Source: Paulinella micropora
Lineage: Eukaryota; Cercozoa; Imbricatea; Euglyphida; Paulinellidae
Assembly: GCA_019918135.1 (NCBI GenBank)
Contig: WBZZ01002653.1
Location: forward strand, 1-20,000
Direction: 5' to 3'
Length of the DNA: 20,000 nt
Shown here: positions 1 through 8,850 of the stretch, in pieces
Numbering within the stretch: position 1 is the first letter of the stretch
How the letters are laid out: each line of letters starts with the position of its first letter
Program-made: the position numbers and the translations under genes
Notes under the pieces: model-generated
Seen by the model: only the letters and a program-made list of their open reading frames with translations
The model's database searches: none
Told to the model about the DNA's origin: nothing

Positions 1-840
1 GGAAGTCGAGGCGAAACGATGGAAAGCGGTGAATGAGAGGGTGGCAGAGGGCAAAGCTTTGGGGCCGTTCCCTTTCCGAACGCTGTCTGCCCGCACCAGG
101 CAGTTGTGGCGTACGAGTTTGCGATTCCAAAAAGCAAGTGGGACTCTGTGTCAGACGCTATACGCAATATCAATCACGCGTCGTACCCACGCGGCCTGTC
201 CATCAATGACCTTACTCCACGGATGGACGACGGAGTGACATATTTCACTTTCGCTCAGCACGTGGCCAATATCGCTAGACTAGGCCGGGGTTGTTTTGGT
301 TTCGGCGGAGACATCAAGGACGCATACCGGCAAATCGGCGTGAGAGCGGAGGACCTCTACCAGCAAGTCTCAGCGGCATGGGACAATGACGGCAAGCGCC
401 ATTTCTTTCTTGAACCCTGTGGCAAGTTCGGTCAAGTATCGGCGGGTGACAACTTTGCCAGGTTCATGGCTTTGCTGCTGATCATAGCCGAGCATCTGCC
501 CGGTCAGGCCGCGGTACTCTTTGACAATTACGTGGACAACCTCATCTCCCAAGCCAAGGACGGACGAGTGGCCAGCAAGCGCTTGCAGAGGCTGAAGGAC
601 TTTTTCAGCAGCATAGGCATAGAGTTGCACGAGGTCTTTTGCGGACAGCAGTATTCGTTCCTGGGATGAGACATTGACACGGTTCGATGGTTGGTGACCA
701 TGCCGAGCAAGAGGATGGACATCGTCATCCCGCGCCTGGACGCGCTTGCTGATGCATCATGGACGTCGGTGGACGACTACGCTTCTTTCAAAGGCCTGCT
801 AACGTGGTTGGCGGCGGTCATTGCGTGGCTCAGGCCGTAG
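1..840 (+). pseudogene. DIRS-like reverse transcriptase (degenerate, 5' incomplete)
   Basis: The RT would copy element RNA into cDNA. Coding signal starts in the frame of base 2 (residues VNERVAEGKALGPF) and passes to the frame of base 1 near 60-80, implying an indel. It then runs through YPRGLSINDLTP (about 180-218), the first catalytic block GGDIKDAYRQIGV (about 304-342) and the second catalytic block FDNYVDNLIS (about 520-549). The expected YxDD is YVDN, so the second catalytic aspartate is replaced by asparagine. A stop at 667-669 interrupts the typical FLG-x-IDT thumb region, whose downstream part (DIDTVRWLVTMPSKRMD) continues in the same frame. A second stop at 838-840 falls in WLRP-stop-VGHMH. 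No usable start codon is in the window because the gene begins upstream. Family assignment is firm; activity is very unlikely. Confidence 0.85.
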
Positions 841-1545
841 GTCGGACACATGCATGAGTGCCATGCAGCGATGTTGCGTCGCGGATCCAATGGCGGTCGA
901 GTTAGCGGCAGAGTCCAAACGGGGCAGCATGGGCTGCGGGGTTGTTGCGGCGAACTGAAGGGGCTTTCTCGATTGCTGACATGCAGCGTACGGGGGCATT
1001 CAACCAGGACACGTTGGTATGGCAGAACGATGAGAAGTGCACGACCATCTGGGCCGATGCGAACCGGTGCAAGGGTTCGCAGTTTGGCCGCGCGTGGCTA
1101 GTCGTCTCAGATGGAGTCGGACAATGATCCTTTTTTGTCAGAAGAGTGCAGAGGGGAGGATGAGGAGCTCTTTGTAGCTGAGTCGGGCGAAGATGCTGCA
1201 TCGCGTAGAGAGCTTTTCAATTATTTGCAGGCAGTTTGGGAGGTGCATATGTTGACGGGGTGTGTGCACTTTTGTGTGGTTGGAGACTGCGCGCCTGCCT
1301 GCTCATGCATTGCTAAATCGCATTCGCCTACGCCCGGCATGCAAGCTATTCTTGATATTTACTTGTGGCTGTTTGCGGAGCGGAATATTAGCGTGCTTGC
1401 CTTTAGAGCTGAGAGAGAGCGCTTGCATATTGTCGATGTCCTGGCTCGTGGTCAGGTGGAGAAGGCGGCGCGCCTTCAAGCGAGCGGGGGATCTTTCGTT
1501 CTTGGTTTGAGGGCCACCCGGTGTCCAAGACCGCGGACTGGCTAA
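841..1545 (+). pseudogene. DIRS-like RNase H region (frameshifted)
   Basis: This region would degrade template RNA after reverse transcription. Sequence continues from the RT in the base-1 frame (VGHMHECHAAMLRRGSNG), moves to the third frame around 942-1127, where a candidate first catalytic strand reads IWADANRCKGS, and returns to the first frame from 1111. From there it reads through an RNase H-like stretch (LFNYLQAVWEVHML, then GMQAILDIYLWLFAERNISV) to the closing motif HIVDVLARG near 1425-1450, which resembles the N-x-x-ADALSR end of DIRS and LTR-element RNase H domains. At least two indels are needed to connect the parts. The tail overlaps the recombinase frame, as is common in DIRS elements. 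The assignment rests on position and weak motifs, so it is less certain than the flanking domains. Confidence 0.6.
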
Positions 1546-2540
1546 TCAAGGAGGCAGTGGGCTACCTGGCATACAGCACGGGCCGCAGCTATGCATCGGG
1601 GGTCAACCGGCTCAAGGGCTTTGCAAGCACGTTCGAGACTGATGGCTGGCTGATCCGCTGGTGGGAGCCTGACCCGGCCCTCCTTGTACTTTTCATGACG
1701 TGCATCATCGGGCAGGTGTCGGTGGGGACACTGAAGGTGTATCTGTACGGCATCCGTAATGTTTGTTTGTCACACGGGCAAGCAGACCCTCTGAGGAATT
1801 ACCATGTTGAGCGATGTTGGCGCGGCATCAAGAGGAGCAAGAAAAAGGGCAATGACAACCGTTTGACCCTTACTGTTGATCTCCTCAAGACGGTTGTGAC
1901 TTTTGCTGTAAGACGTTTGGCTGAGGGGGGCATGAGCCCGCGCGAGAAGCATAATCTGATCGTTCTCTGCATCATCATGGTGTGGGGAGTGATGGGACTT
2001 TTCCGAATCGGTGAGTTGGTTGTCTCGGGCCCTAAGCGACATGCCCGAGTTTTGAGACGTATGCACTGCACGTTATTTTCTGAGAGAGATGAAAGCTTTT
2101 TGTGTATCAACCTTGACGGTTCCAAGACCGATCCGTTCAGGGGAGGGTTGGATGTATGGCTGGCTGATCTGGACGTGGTGATTCTTTCGCCTGTTTTCTG
2201 GTTTCAGCGCTATGAGTCTTCGTTGTTTTCCGCTGGGCTCAATCGGGGGAAGGCTCAAGCCATGTTTCGATGGGCGAGCGGTGAGATTGTTACCAGGGAA
2301 AAGTTCGTGGCGGGAGCTCGCCAGCTCTTGGTCCAGTCGGGGGTCGACGACGGGTCTCGGTTCAACTGTATTTCTCTGCGAAGAGGTGGAGCAAAGTCGC
2401 TGAAGTTGGCAGGTGCGTCCGACTTGGCGATCATGCGTGCTGAACGTTGGTCGTCGGACTGCTTCAAGCGATATATTGAGACGCCGCGGGGTGAGATCAT
2501 GTTGGAGCAACGCAGTCTAGTTGGCAATTTTGAACGATAG
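1521..2540 (+). CDS. DIRS-type tyrosine recombinase (integrase)
   Basis: This is a 339-residue open frame for the recombinase that would insert the circular cDNA of the element. Base 1521 is a GTG and the same frame stays open upstream to at least 1440 (IFRSWFEGHPV precedes it), so the real protein probably starts earlier and overlaps RNase H. Residues 1-75 form a SAM-like core-binding region (LAYSTGRSYASGVNRLKGF). The catalytic domain shows box I LFRIGELV with Arg162, box II SLRRGGAKSLKLAG with Arg287/Arg288, then RAERWSSDCFKRYIE with Tyr318 as nucleophile. The histidine expected in the HxLRRGGA pattern is isoleucine (NCISLRRGG), so the enzyme may be inactive although the frame has no stops. 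The RGGA signature and the RT upstream separate it from phage or integron integrases and from Cryptons. Confidence 0.85.
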   Translation: MSKTADWLIKEAVGYLAYSTGRSYASGVNRLKGFASTFETDGWLIRWWEPDPALLVLFMTCIIGQVSVGTLKVYLYGIRNVCLSHGQADPLRNYHVERCWRGIKRSKKKGNDNRLTLTVDLLKTVVTFAVRRLAEGGMSPREKHNLIVLCIIMVWGVMGLFRIGELVVSGPKRHARVLRRMHCTLFSERDESFLCINLDGSKTDPFRGGLDVWLADLDVVILSPVFWFQRYESSLFSAGLNRGKAQAMFRWASGEIVTREKFVAGARQLLVQSGVDDGSRFNCISLRRGGAKSLKLAGASDLAIMRAERWSSDCFKRYIETPRGEIMLEQRSLVGNFER

Positions 2541-2640
2541 AGACATTTCGGCCCTGGGTGGGCCTGGGTAGTGCAGGGTGGCAAACCTGGCTAGGACATA
2601 TGCGTGCACGGCGAGTGCGAGTTTCAGTGCTTTTCATATT
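2541..2640 (+). repeat. DIRS 3' spacer and block B' (inverted copy of 6413-6492)
   Basis: The 20 bases after the recombinase stop are unremarkable. Bases 2561-2640 are the reverse complement of 6413-6492 with one mismatch in 80 (compared base by base). The match stops sharply at 2640, where the minus-strand non-LTR coding sequence begins. Placed directly after the recombinase gene, this is the expected location of the internal complementary region of a DIRS element; only the B' half is present here and the A' half is found, inverted, at 6276-6412. Confidence 0.8.
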
Positions 2641-3148
2641 GTCCCATAGAATTGGCTGCGGTCGGTCAGGGAATAGTTTCTGGTATTCGGATTCTAGGGG
2701 ACAGTCTGCGAGGCCGTAAAGCCGTATGTTTGTTCGGGATGCCATCTATTGGCCCGTATGTAGTGTAGGACCATCGCTACCCCCCCTACCTCTTGGTGTG
2801 CGCTGGTGGTGGGGTTAGCGTGTGAACCGTATATGGCTACGAGGGCCTCCTTGTGGATTAGGATGGCTCCAAAGCCACCCGCGTGGCCAAGGTTGGGGAA
2901 GCTGGATCCGTCCACGTGAAATACCGCCGTGGTGGTCCGATCGATGGCGTCTCTCAGGGCACCTGGATGATCTCTGGTCGGGGGTTCTGCTTGTGCTTTG
3001 GGAATGAGAGCATCGATGTTGTACGTTGTCCGGAGGTTCTGTGGGAGTCGGTGTAGGAGTAGGGCGACCGCTCCGGTAGGGAGGATTTGGAACACTGTAC
3101 GGGGGTCGTTGGGTGAGCTTCGCCAAAGTCGTGCGCGGAGGGGAACAT
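2641..3148 (-). pseudogene. Non-LTR retrotransposon RNase H, N-terminal three quarters
   Basis: On the minus strand, starting near 3148, the sequence reads a linker (SSPNDPRTVFQILPTG) and then an RNase H domain. Visible catalytic positions are Asp in FHVDGSS (2910-2912), Glu in HQEVGG (2790-2792) and Asp in YGLADCP (2704-2706). The first two are in one frame and the third in another, so an indel lies near 2735-2750; read in the first frame, the end becomes TASQTVP and a stop. The domain breaks off at 2641 after PILWD. Its missing last part, with the fourth catalytic Asp, is found on the plus strand from 6982. This links the two non-LTR pieces as halves of one gene. RNase H removes RNA from the RNA:DNA hybrid made by target-primed reverse transcription. 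Confidence 0.8.
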
Positions 3149-5826
3149 TTGTCCTGGTCTCTCCTCCTCATAGTTCGCGTAGTAGATGGACGACGCTCAT
3201 CGGATCTGGTGCTGGGTGTAGTGTCCATGTTTGTTGTGGTGGGCGCGGTCTGGGTATTTGTGGTGCGCCATGGTGTGCCATGGCGCTCCCAGTGCTGGTG
3301 GTGGTAGGTTAGGTTATGAAGTGGTCGGGAGGATTGTCCCGTTTCGGTAACCTGTTGTGTGGTGTATTCGACTATGTCATTTATCCACGTCGGTTGGGTG
3401 CTGAGAAGTATGTATTGGTCCCAGGATTGACGTAGTTCTCCGCCCCAGGCTAGGGTAAGGTCTTGCTCCGTGTATGCGATGGTGGTTAGGGGGTAAGGTT
3501 CCTCGGCTGGCGGCGGAATCGGGTGTTGGAGTGAATGGTCTTCGTGTAAGGTGGGGGTGTCTCGTGCTCCTAGGAGTATGTCTTGGCGGCTGTGTTGGTC
3601 TGGTGCGTCAGGGGTAAGTATCTTAGCGTGGGGTCCCATGGCTGTGGTCAGTAGTTGGTAGGCTTCTCCAGGAGTGGTGAGGCGTGCTCGAAAGAGCTCG
3701 GCGTAGTGAGCCGTGGTATCCTGAGGACTGGGGTGGAGGCGGGGTTTGGCCTGGCGCCGTGCTTTCCAATACGTGAGACACCTACTTCGTCCCACTCCAT
3801 ATTTTGGGTGTAGCGATCGGGCATGGTTCGTAATCTGGCGTCTGTCTGGAGGCGCTGCTGGGTGCGGTTGAGTTGGTCCCGAGCTGTGGCTATAGTATTC
3901 TCGGCTTCTTTGAGGTCTTCGATCTGGTGAGTGGACAGTGGCTGCATAGTTACAGCCTGCTGGAGGGACCATAACCTAGCGACCGCCCTGGTTCCCGATC
4001 TGATATCCAGTTTACGGGCCAGTTGTTCCCAGCGTTTCCAAGTTGTGTTCGGGTTGGGTGGTGGAGTGCCCTGTTTGAGGAAGGCATGCACTTCAGTGAG
4101 TGTCTGCTGGTATACTAGCCGGGTGGCTAGATTTCTGGTGGGTCGGTGTGGTCGTTTCCGTGGGAGGGATGATGTCGTTAATTGGAGGGTAGCTGGCTCC
4201 TCCGATTGTGGTGTGTGTGTGTGTCCGTTGCTGCGGCGCGCGTCGCGGCTATCGCTTGGACTATCATTGCCTGCGGACCTTGTTGGGCTGCTATGCTGTC
4301 TTTGATGCAGGATTCGAACTGTTCCCTCTGGAGGGGTGTCCATTTAGTAGGTTTTATCCGGGGTTCCTTCACAGGTCGGGGGTGGTTGTCTGTCTGAGAT
4401 TCCCGGAGCATATCCAGTGTCCGTTTCGTTCTCCACTTTGGTCGGGTGGGCCGCGCCGTAATGTGTTCGTGGGAATGGGTTCGTCGGGTTCCCCTGGCCG
4501 ATAACGTTGCTCCATCCTCACGCGGGCGTTGTTGAGCCGGCTACAGATCCAATCTTTGAGCGCGATGCGGCCACTTCGGCATAGTATGCCGGATCGTATT
4601 TTTTTATTTCCCGTTCGATGGCTTCGAAGTCGATAGGTTTGGGGGTGTCTTCTTCGGTGGAACTCTGACGGGCTTTCTTGTAGTAGTTTTGGTCCATAAG
4701 GAGTAGCCGGGCGGCCGCGTCTGCCCATTTTACAGGGGATAAGATGAGATCGCGTTTGTCTGGGTGCATGGCCGTTTTCTCCGGTGGGGCCTCGGTTGTA
4801 CCCAATTCTAGCAGCCCGTCCTGGGCCCCGATGTCTAGGTAGATCCATGTGAAGTGTGGGGCTTTCTTCCGTCGCTTGAGAAGTTGCTTGAATGTGTTGT
4901 GGCGGATGATCGGTAAGAGAACTTGTTGTGGGGTTTTCCATGGTGGAGCGCGGAGGTAGGTGGTCGCGTCCGGGTGGTAACGTTGGTCGTACTATCGAAG
5001 AAGTACATTACCTTCCATCGGCTGGCAGTTGATGAGGATTGAATGCGGTTTTCTGTGGCGGATGTGCCCGATAACCTCCTGGCGTTTTAGTGTGTACCAG
5101 CAGGGGACAAGGCATATGTGGTCTTGGAACAGAATGGTCTCTTTGATCGTATGTTGGCTTGGGTCGTTTGTTCCCGGTTGGCGCCGGGGGTGGGGATGAC
5201 GATTTTGGTACCCATGGCTGCGGTGAGGATGAGCATTTCCAGGACCCATTGTGTCGCCGAGGGGGGCATCTGGGTATGGTATGTGCTCCAGGGAAGGGAT
5301 TTTGGATCTGGGATTTTGATAGGGAGGTTAGGGTTGGGGGGAACTTTCGTTCCTTTTGGGGTGGGTTCCAGATTCGCAGCTATACATGCTAGTCCTGTTG
5401 GGTTCCCAATAGGATTGGAGTGGCCAAGCGACCTGTGAGGGGTCGTTGTATCCATGATGGCGGCGGTTTCGGTAGGGTCGAATAGGTGGATAGATATTTA
5501 CGTATAACATGAGAGTTGTGAGGTATGTGGCCATGGCTATGTGTTGGCGTGGAAGAGGGGCCAGCGTTTGACTCTGCATGGACTGCTTGGTTTAGTAGGG
5601 AGAGTGCATGCTGAGTAATGATGTGTTTGTTTTGTTTCATGTCCTCGTCCCGGACTCTATGGGCCAGTCTGCGTAGCTTCTTGACCCGTAGGGTTAGGCG
5701 TTGGCGCCAATGGTCTGGGCCGCGGCGATGTTCCGGGTGTGCATCGCATAAGTCCTGGTGTTGTGGTGGTTCGGTGGGGGCAGGCGGAGGTTGGGGGGCG
5801 TAACTGCAGCCAAGAGGGTTGGTTCC
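3149..5826 (-). pseudogene. Non-LTR retrotransposon N-terminal coding region (multiply frameshifted)
   Basis: Protein-like sequence runs along the minus strand but switches frame at least five times. Order from the 5' side: a basic segment (WRQRLTLRVKKLRRLAHR, near 5700) leading to MKQNKHIITQHALSLLNQ (from 5640); a proline-rich stretch (5455-5087); a long segment from 5249 to 4518 with one in-frame stop at 4992-4994, containing APPWKTPQQVLLPIIRHN and IEREIKKYDPAYYAEVAA; ALKDWICSRLNNARVRME near 4560-4510; KWTPLQREQFESCIKDS near 4340; a likely helical, coiled-coil-prone segment (HQIEDLKEAENTIATARDQ, about 3930-3870); and YTEQDLTLAWGGELRQSWDQ near 3460-3400. I recognise no catalytic domain here, and in particular no apurinic-type endonuclease signature. 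It lies upstream of RNase H in the same gene, so it is probably the N-terminal part of the element's polyprotein or an ORF1-like region. Plus-strand frames over this stretch are shadows. Confidence 0.6.
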
Positions 5827-6275
5827 TAAATTTGATTGTAGATGAACAATACTCCGTGTTTACCTAGGAGTCCCCATCCCTGTCGGTCAGGGATAATATC
5901 TACTTTCGCGTCGTTCATACGGATCCAAGTCTCATCGGGTTGAGGAGCCATGAAATCAGGTGGGGAAGTTCGCCCTCCATGGTATCCGTTTTGCAGATGG
6001 CGCCGGAGAGGATGTTCTCACTGTGTTTATTGCCTCCCCAGGTGGCGGGTTTGACTCACATTCTTTTCGGAATCGTGAGCCGGTGTAGGGTTGGGTACGG
6101 TAAAGTATGCCCTTCCCCCAGTTGGTGTCGTTGTCGAGGTGTGGTATGTTTCAGGGCGAGCCATAGGGTCAGGGGCCGGTTCATCAAATGTTGTTCTGAT
6201 TCCCTGACGCTGCCGCAGTGGGAACAATGGTTGTCGTCCCTGTATTTGCGCCATGTTTGGAGGAGGGATTCCAGG
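5827..6275 (-). pseudogene. Zinc-knuckle fragment and possible protein C-terminus
   Basis: Reading the minus strand from 6275, a frame begins without a start codon (LESLLQTWRKYRDDNHCSHC) and contains C-x2-C-x7-H followed by MNRP, where a final cysteine would be expected. This resembles the CCHC knuckle found after the RT domain in non-LTR elements, and compares with CPYCDDVGTIEHFMTC near 9740 in this window. Further on, PDETWIRMNDAKVDIIPDRQ leads to a stop at about 5827, after which a different frame goes on at once. It may be the C-terminal end of another, upstream non-LTR copy, or an N-terminal finger of the element described at 3149-5826. The boundary at 6275/6276 coincides exactly with the edge of block A. 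Confidence 0.45.
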
Positions 6276-6492
6276 TTAAACTTCAAACATAAGGTCGAAA
6301 GCCATATATTTAATAAAGACAATGAACAGATAGAGGCAGCATCGGCCCATGCCGGATGCAAAGGAAAGATCACTAGCAGCACTCGCTATGGGTTTAGGAC
6401 TAATATTAGCAAAATATGAAAAGCACTGAAACTCGCACTCGCCGTGCACGCATATGTCCTAGCCAGGTTTGCCACCCGGCACTACCCAGGCC
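6276..6492 (+). repeat. Blocks A and B joined: inverted DIRS internal complementary region
   Basis: Block A (6276-6412, 137 bp) matches 6845-6981 in direct orientation with two mismatches and no gaps. Block B (6413-6492, 80 bp) matches 2561-2640 in inverted orientation with one mismatch. A and B abut here with no spacer, whereas in the unit 6413-6981 they are at opposite ends. A sequence carrying the two element ends joined outer edge to outer edge is the definition of the DIRS internal complementary region, which is thought to template completion of the ends in the circular intermediate. Its complement would belong just after the recombinase stop at 2540, where B' alone is now found. Confidence 0.65.
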
Positions 6493-6981
6493 TAATACTC
6501 ATAACAAATAAAGGGTGGGAGGGAGGGAACACAAAAAACGAAATCGAAATCGAGACGATTTGTGAATTCAAAGACATCCAACTGAGAGAGCTTCCCTAAA
6601 AAAAAAATGACCCAAACTTCCATAAAGACAATAAAAAAGGAAAGTGCTATATGAAAAAGGAAACTAGCAAAGGCAAACTTGAACGCAGCAGAAAGCAAAT
6701 GCCGTAAGGTAAATAAATAAAGCAAAAGTAACCGCTACTGGAAAAGCCTACGCAAAATAAAAAGCTTAACCGTCGCCCGGCAGCCGGCTTTGACCGTTCT
6801 TCTTAAAGTCTAACAATAGTAAAAACGTGCCGTGTTTACTTACATTAAACTTCAAACATAAGGTCGAAAGCCATATATTTAATAAAGACAATGAACAGAT
6901 AGAGGCAGCATCGGCCCATGCCGGGTGCAAAGGAAAGATCACTAGCCGCACTCGCTATGGGTTTAGGACTAATATTAGCAA
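6413..6981 (+). mobile_element. Short DIRS-derived insertion B-U-A in the non-LTR RNase H
   Basis: The unit begins with block B (6413-6492), has a 352-bp spacer U (6493-6844) and ends with block A (6845-6981). Its outer edges coincide with the two breaks in the RNase H gene: B edge to PILWD (the edge seen on the minus strand at 2640/2641) and A edge to AIARHK at 6982. Joining those breaks restores one reading frame, so B-U-A behaves as an insertion without target-site duplication, as is typical of DIRS elements. U is AT-rich, with an A-run at about 6597-6607 and no supportable gene; reading frames over it are low-complexity. It is best explained as an internally deleted, non-autonomous derivative. 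Confidence 0.6.
6845..6981 (+). repeat. Block A, second copy (direct repeat of 6276-6412)
   Basis: 137 bp, two mismatches to the first copy. Similarity stops at 6845 on the left (preceding bases differ apart from chance) and at 6981 on the right, where the non-LTR coding sequence resumes. It is interpreted as the right terminus of the DIRS-derived unit. Minus-strand frames across both copies are short and show no known domain. Confidence 0.85.
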
Positions 6982-8850
6982 GCAATAGCGCGACATAAGA
7001 TCGAAATAGGCCACCTGCACCTCCAATGGATCGTCTCACATGTCGAAAACAGCTTCAAATGGCAACACTGCCTGCATGAGATTTGTGACAGACTAGCCAA
7101 GGAGGCAGCTCTCCAGCCTATCCACCGCCTGACCGACGAATGGGCCCGGACCCATCCCCAACTTCTGCCCCCGACCCGTCGCCAAATCAACCCTCACCCA
7201 GGCTACCGACTCAACATCCCAGGTGGCTACACACGAATCTTGACCCGCATCCCTCATGATCTAAACCTATATCCCGACAGAGCACAAGCCATCCGGGAAG
7301 CACGCCGGGATTTCTCTATGGAAGAATTAACCTCCGCTATCCATAGCAAGAAAGGAGCCTCTGCTGGACTAGATCAAGTCCCCCCGGCGGCACTGAAAAT
7401 GCTCTCCGAGACGGGGAAAGCGTATGTCCTTCAATATTTCAACAAATGTTGGAGGGAGGGAGTCATACCCACAGAATGGAAACCCACACATCTAGTCCAA
7501 TTGTGGAAGGAAAAGGGCACAGGCGCAGATCCCCGGGACTGGAGACCTATCATGATATCCAAAGTCATTATGAACTTATACGCCAAGATGGTTGATCTCC
7601 GGTTGCGAACCCTCATGCTGGACGTGGGAAGCGTCAGCAAGACAGCCAAAGCCAACTGCCCTCATATCTCCGGGGCGGATGAAGCAAACCTGACCCTGCG
7701 CCTCATCATACATGACGTTCACCACACAGCGGAGCAAACTGGACAAACACACACTCTGATCCTAACTGCAGTGGATGTGGAAAAAGCGTTTGACTCAGTT
7801 GAACTTCCAGTAATCCACAACGCCCTGACAGCCATCGTCGCAACCCCACCAGAATTCCCTGAACTTTTCTCCTTCGTCCACCACCTCTATCAAGGAGCCA
7901 CCATCCATACCCAAGGAGCGGAGGGACCACAAGCCACGGCCGAGCCCATCCACCGCGGCCGAGGCACTGCACAAAGCAGCCCGATCAGCCCAACCCTCTT
8001 CTCCATTACTAACGAATACCGCAAACGACTGCGAAGGGGATCCTCAACCACCACCCCTGGATACCAATTCTACGGAAAGGGCCGTCAGTTTAACTCATGG
8101 CCAGCACTACGAGGCCGGACCCTCACCAAAGCAGACGCCACCATCCTCCCAACACACCTTCGCGGATGACGAATGGCACGCACATGGGGGACCGGGAACC
8201 AAGGATAGATACATCCAACAAGCACGGGATGAATTCCAGAAATCACAGGACCAACTCCACGGAACAGGATTCCTTACCGCCGCATCCAAGAGCTTCACCC
8301 TGGGTATCATGGTCTATCCGTCGGGGATCACCGAAGACTTCGACGTAGGCCTAATAGGGCGGGATGGCACACCCATCCCCAGCTTGACTAAATACACCAA
8401 ATTCCGATCCTTAGGACTATTCACATCAGGACTAAACGACCACAAACTTCAAGTCAGCGAAATCATGGCCAAACTCCTCACCGCTACCCAGGTAGCGCTG
8501 GGCCTCAATGTCACCAACAGCAGAAGAAGAGAAGCCCTACGGGACCTCGTCATGGGCACAGCGGACATCCCCCTAGGCTGGACAGCCCTCACGGAAGATG
8601 AGGCCGACATGGACACCTACTACCGCGAATGCTTTCGGAGTACCCTCAGCGTGAAACGCACGGATATCCCCAACACACTTCTGTACGCGCCCCGTGGTAA
8701 GTGCGGAGGATTCGGCCTTCCAAGGTTCAAGGACAGAGCCAACATAAGGATGGCCACAGTATTTCTCTGGGGACTAACCTCCCACGACCGAGCCACCCAA
8801 ATAGCAGTGCACTCACACCTGCGTTTGTTGAAAGACGCCTTCTTACCACA
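6982..8850 (+). pseudogene. Non-LTR retrotransposon: RNase H tail and reverse transcriptase
   Basis: One frame is open from 6979 to 8169 and encodes, in order, the end of RNase H (LHLQWIVSHVENS, then CDRLAKEAAL with the fourth catalytic Asp at 7087-7089), a linker of about 70 residues, and an RT of non-LTR type. RT motifs: SKKGASAGLDQVPPAALK, LVQLWKEKGTGADPRDWRPI, AVDVEKAFDSVE (catalytic Asp at 7774-7776), RGRGTAQSSPISPTLFSI, and TFADDEW (8156-8173). The FADD block is in a different frame, so an indel lies between about 8040 and 8155; the new frame continues through KSFTLGIMVYPSG and LLYAPRGKCGGFGLPRF, typical thumb-region sequence. RNase H directly ahead of RT in one continuous frame is the reverse of the usual order. 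The enzyme would perform target-primed reverse transcription; this copy is inactivated. Confidence 0.88.

Larger units (their letters stand above)
1..2640 (+). mobile_element. DIRS-like tyrosine-recombinase retrotransposon, 3' part
   Basis: Three domains follow each other on the plus strand: RT, RNase H, then a tyrosine recombinase in an overlapping frame. This is the gene order of DIRS-order retrotransposons, which insert with a tyrosine recombinase instead of a DDE integrase. The left end and any gag-like ORF lie before base 1. The coding part is damaged: a frameshift near 60-80, stops at 667 and 838, a frame change in RNase H, and substitutions in catalytic motifs. After the recombinase stop comes a 20-bp spacer and then the block 2561-2640, which matches 6413-6492 in inverted orientation and is read here as half of an internal complementary region. 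The true right end is not contiguous with it. Ngaro or PAT-like elements are alternatives; they have split direct repeats rather than the complement seen here. Confidence 0.82.

Noticed and set aside
1521..2540. Bacterial or integron integrase, or a Crypton
   Set aside because: RT and RNase H lie immediately upstream and the RGGA box with WSSDCFKRYI is of DIRS type, so a DIRS-like element explains it better.
2998..5803. Numerous plus-strand ORFs between 2.9 and 5.8 kb
   Set aside because: They lie opposite the minus-strand non-LTR coding sequence, are rich in Val/Gly/Cys/Trp from the GT-rich complement, and contain no domain.
6492..6725. 77-residue hydrophobic minus-strand ORF in spacer U
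   Set aside because: Phe/Leu-rich low-complexity product of an A-rich strand, inside a non-coding spacer.
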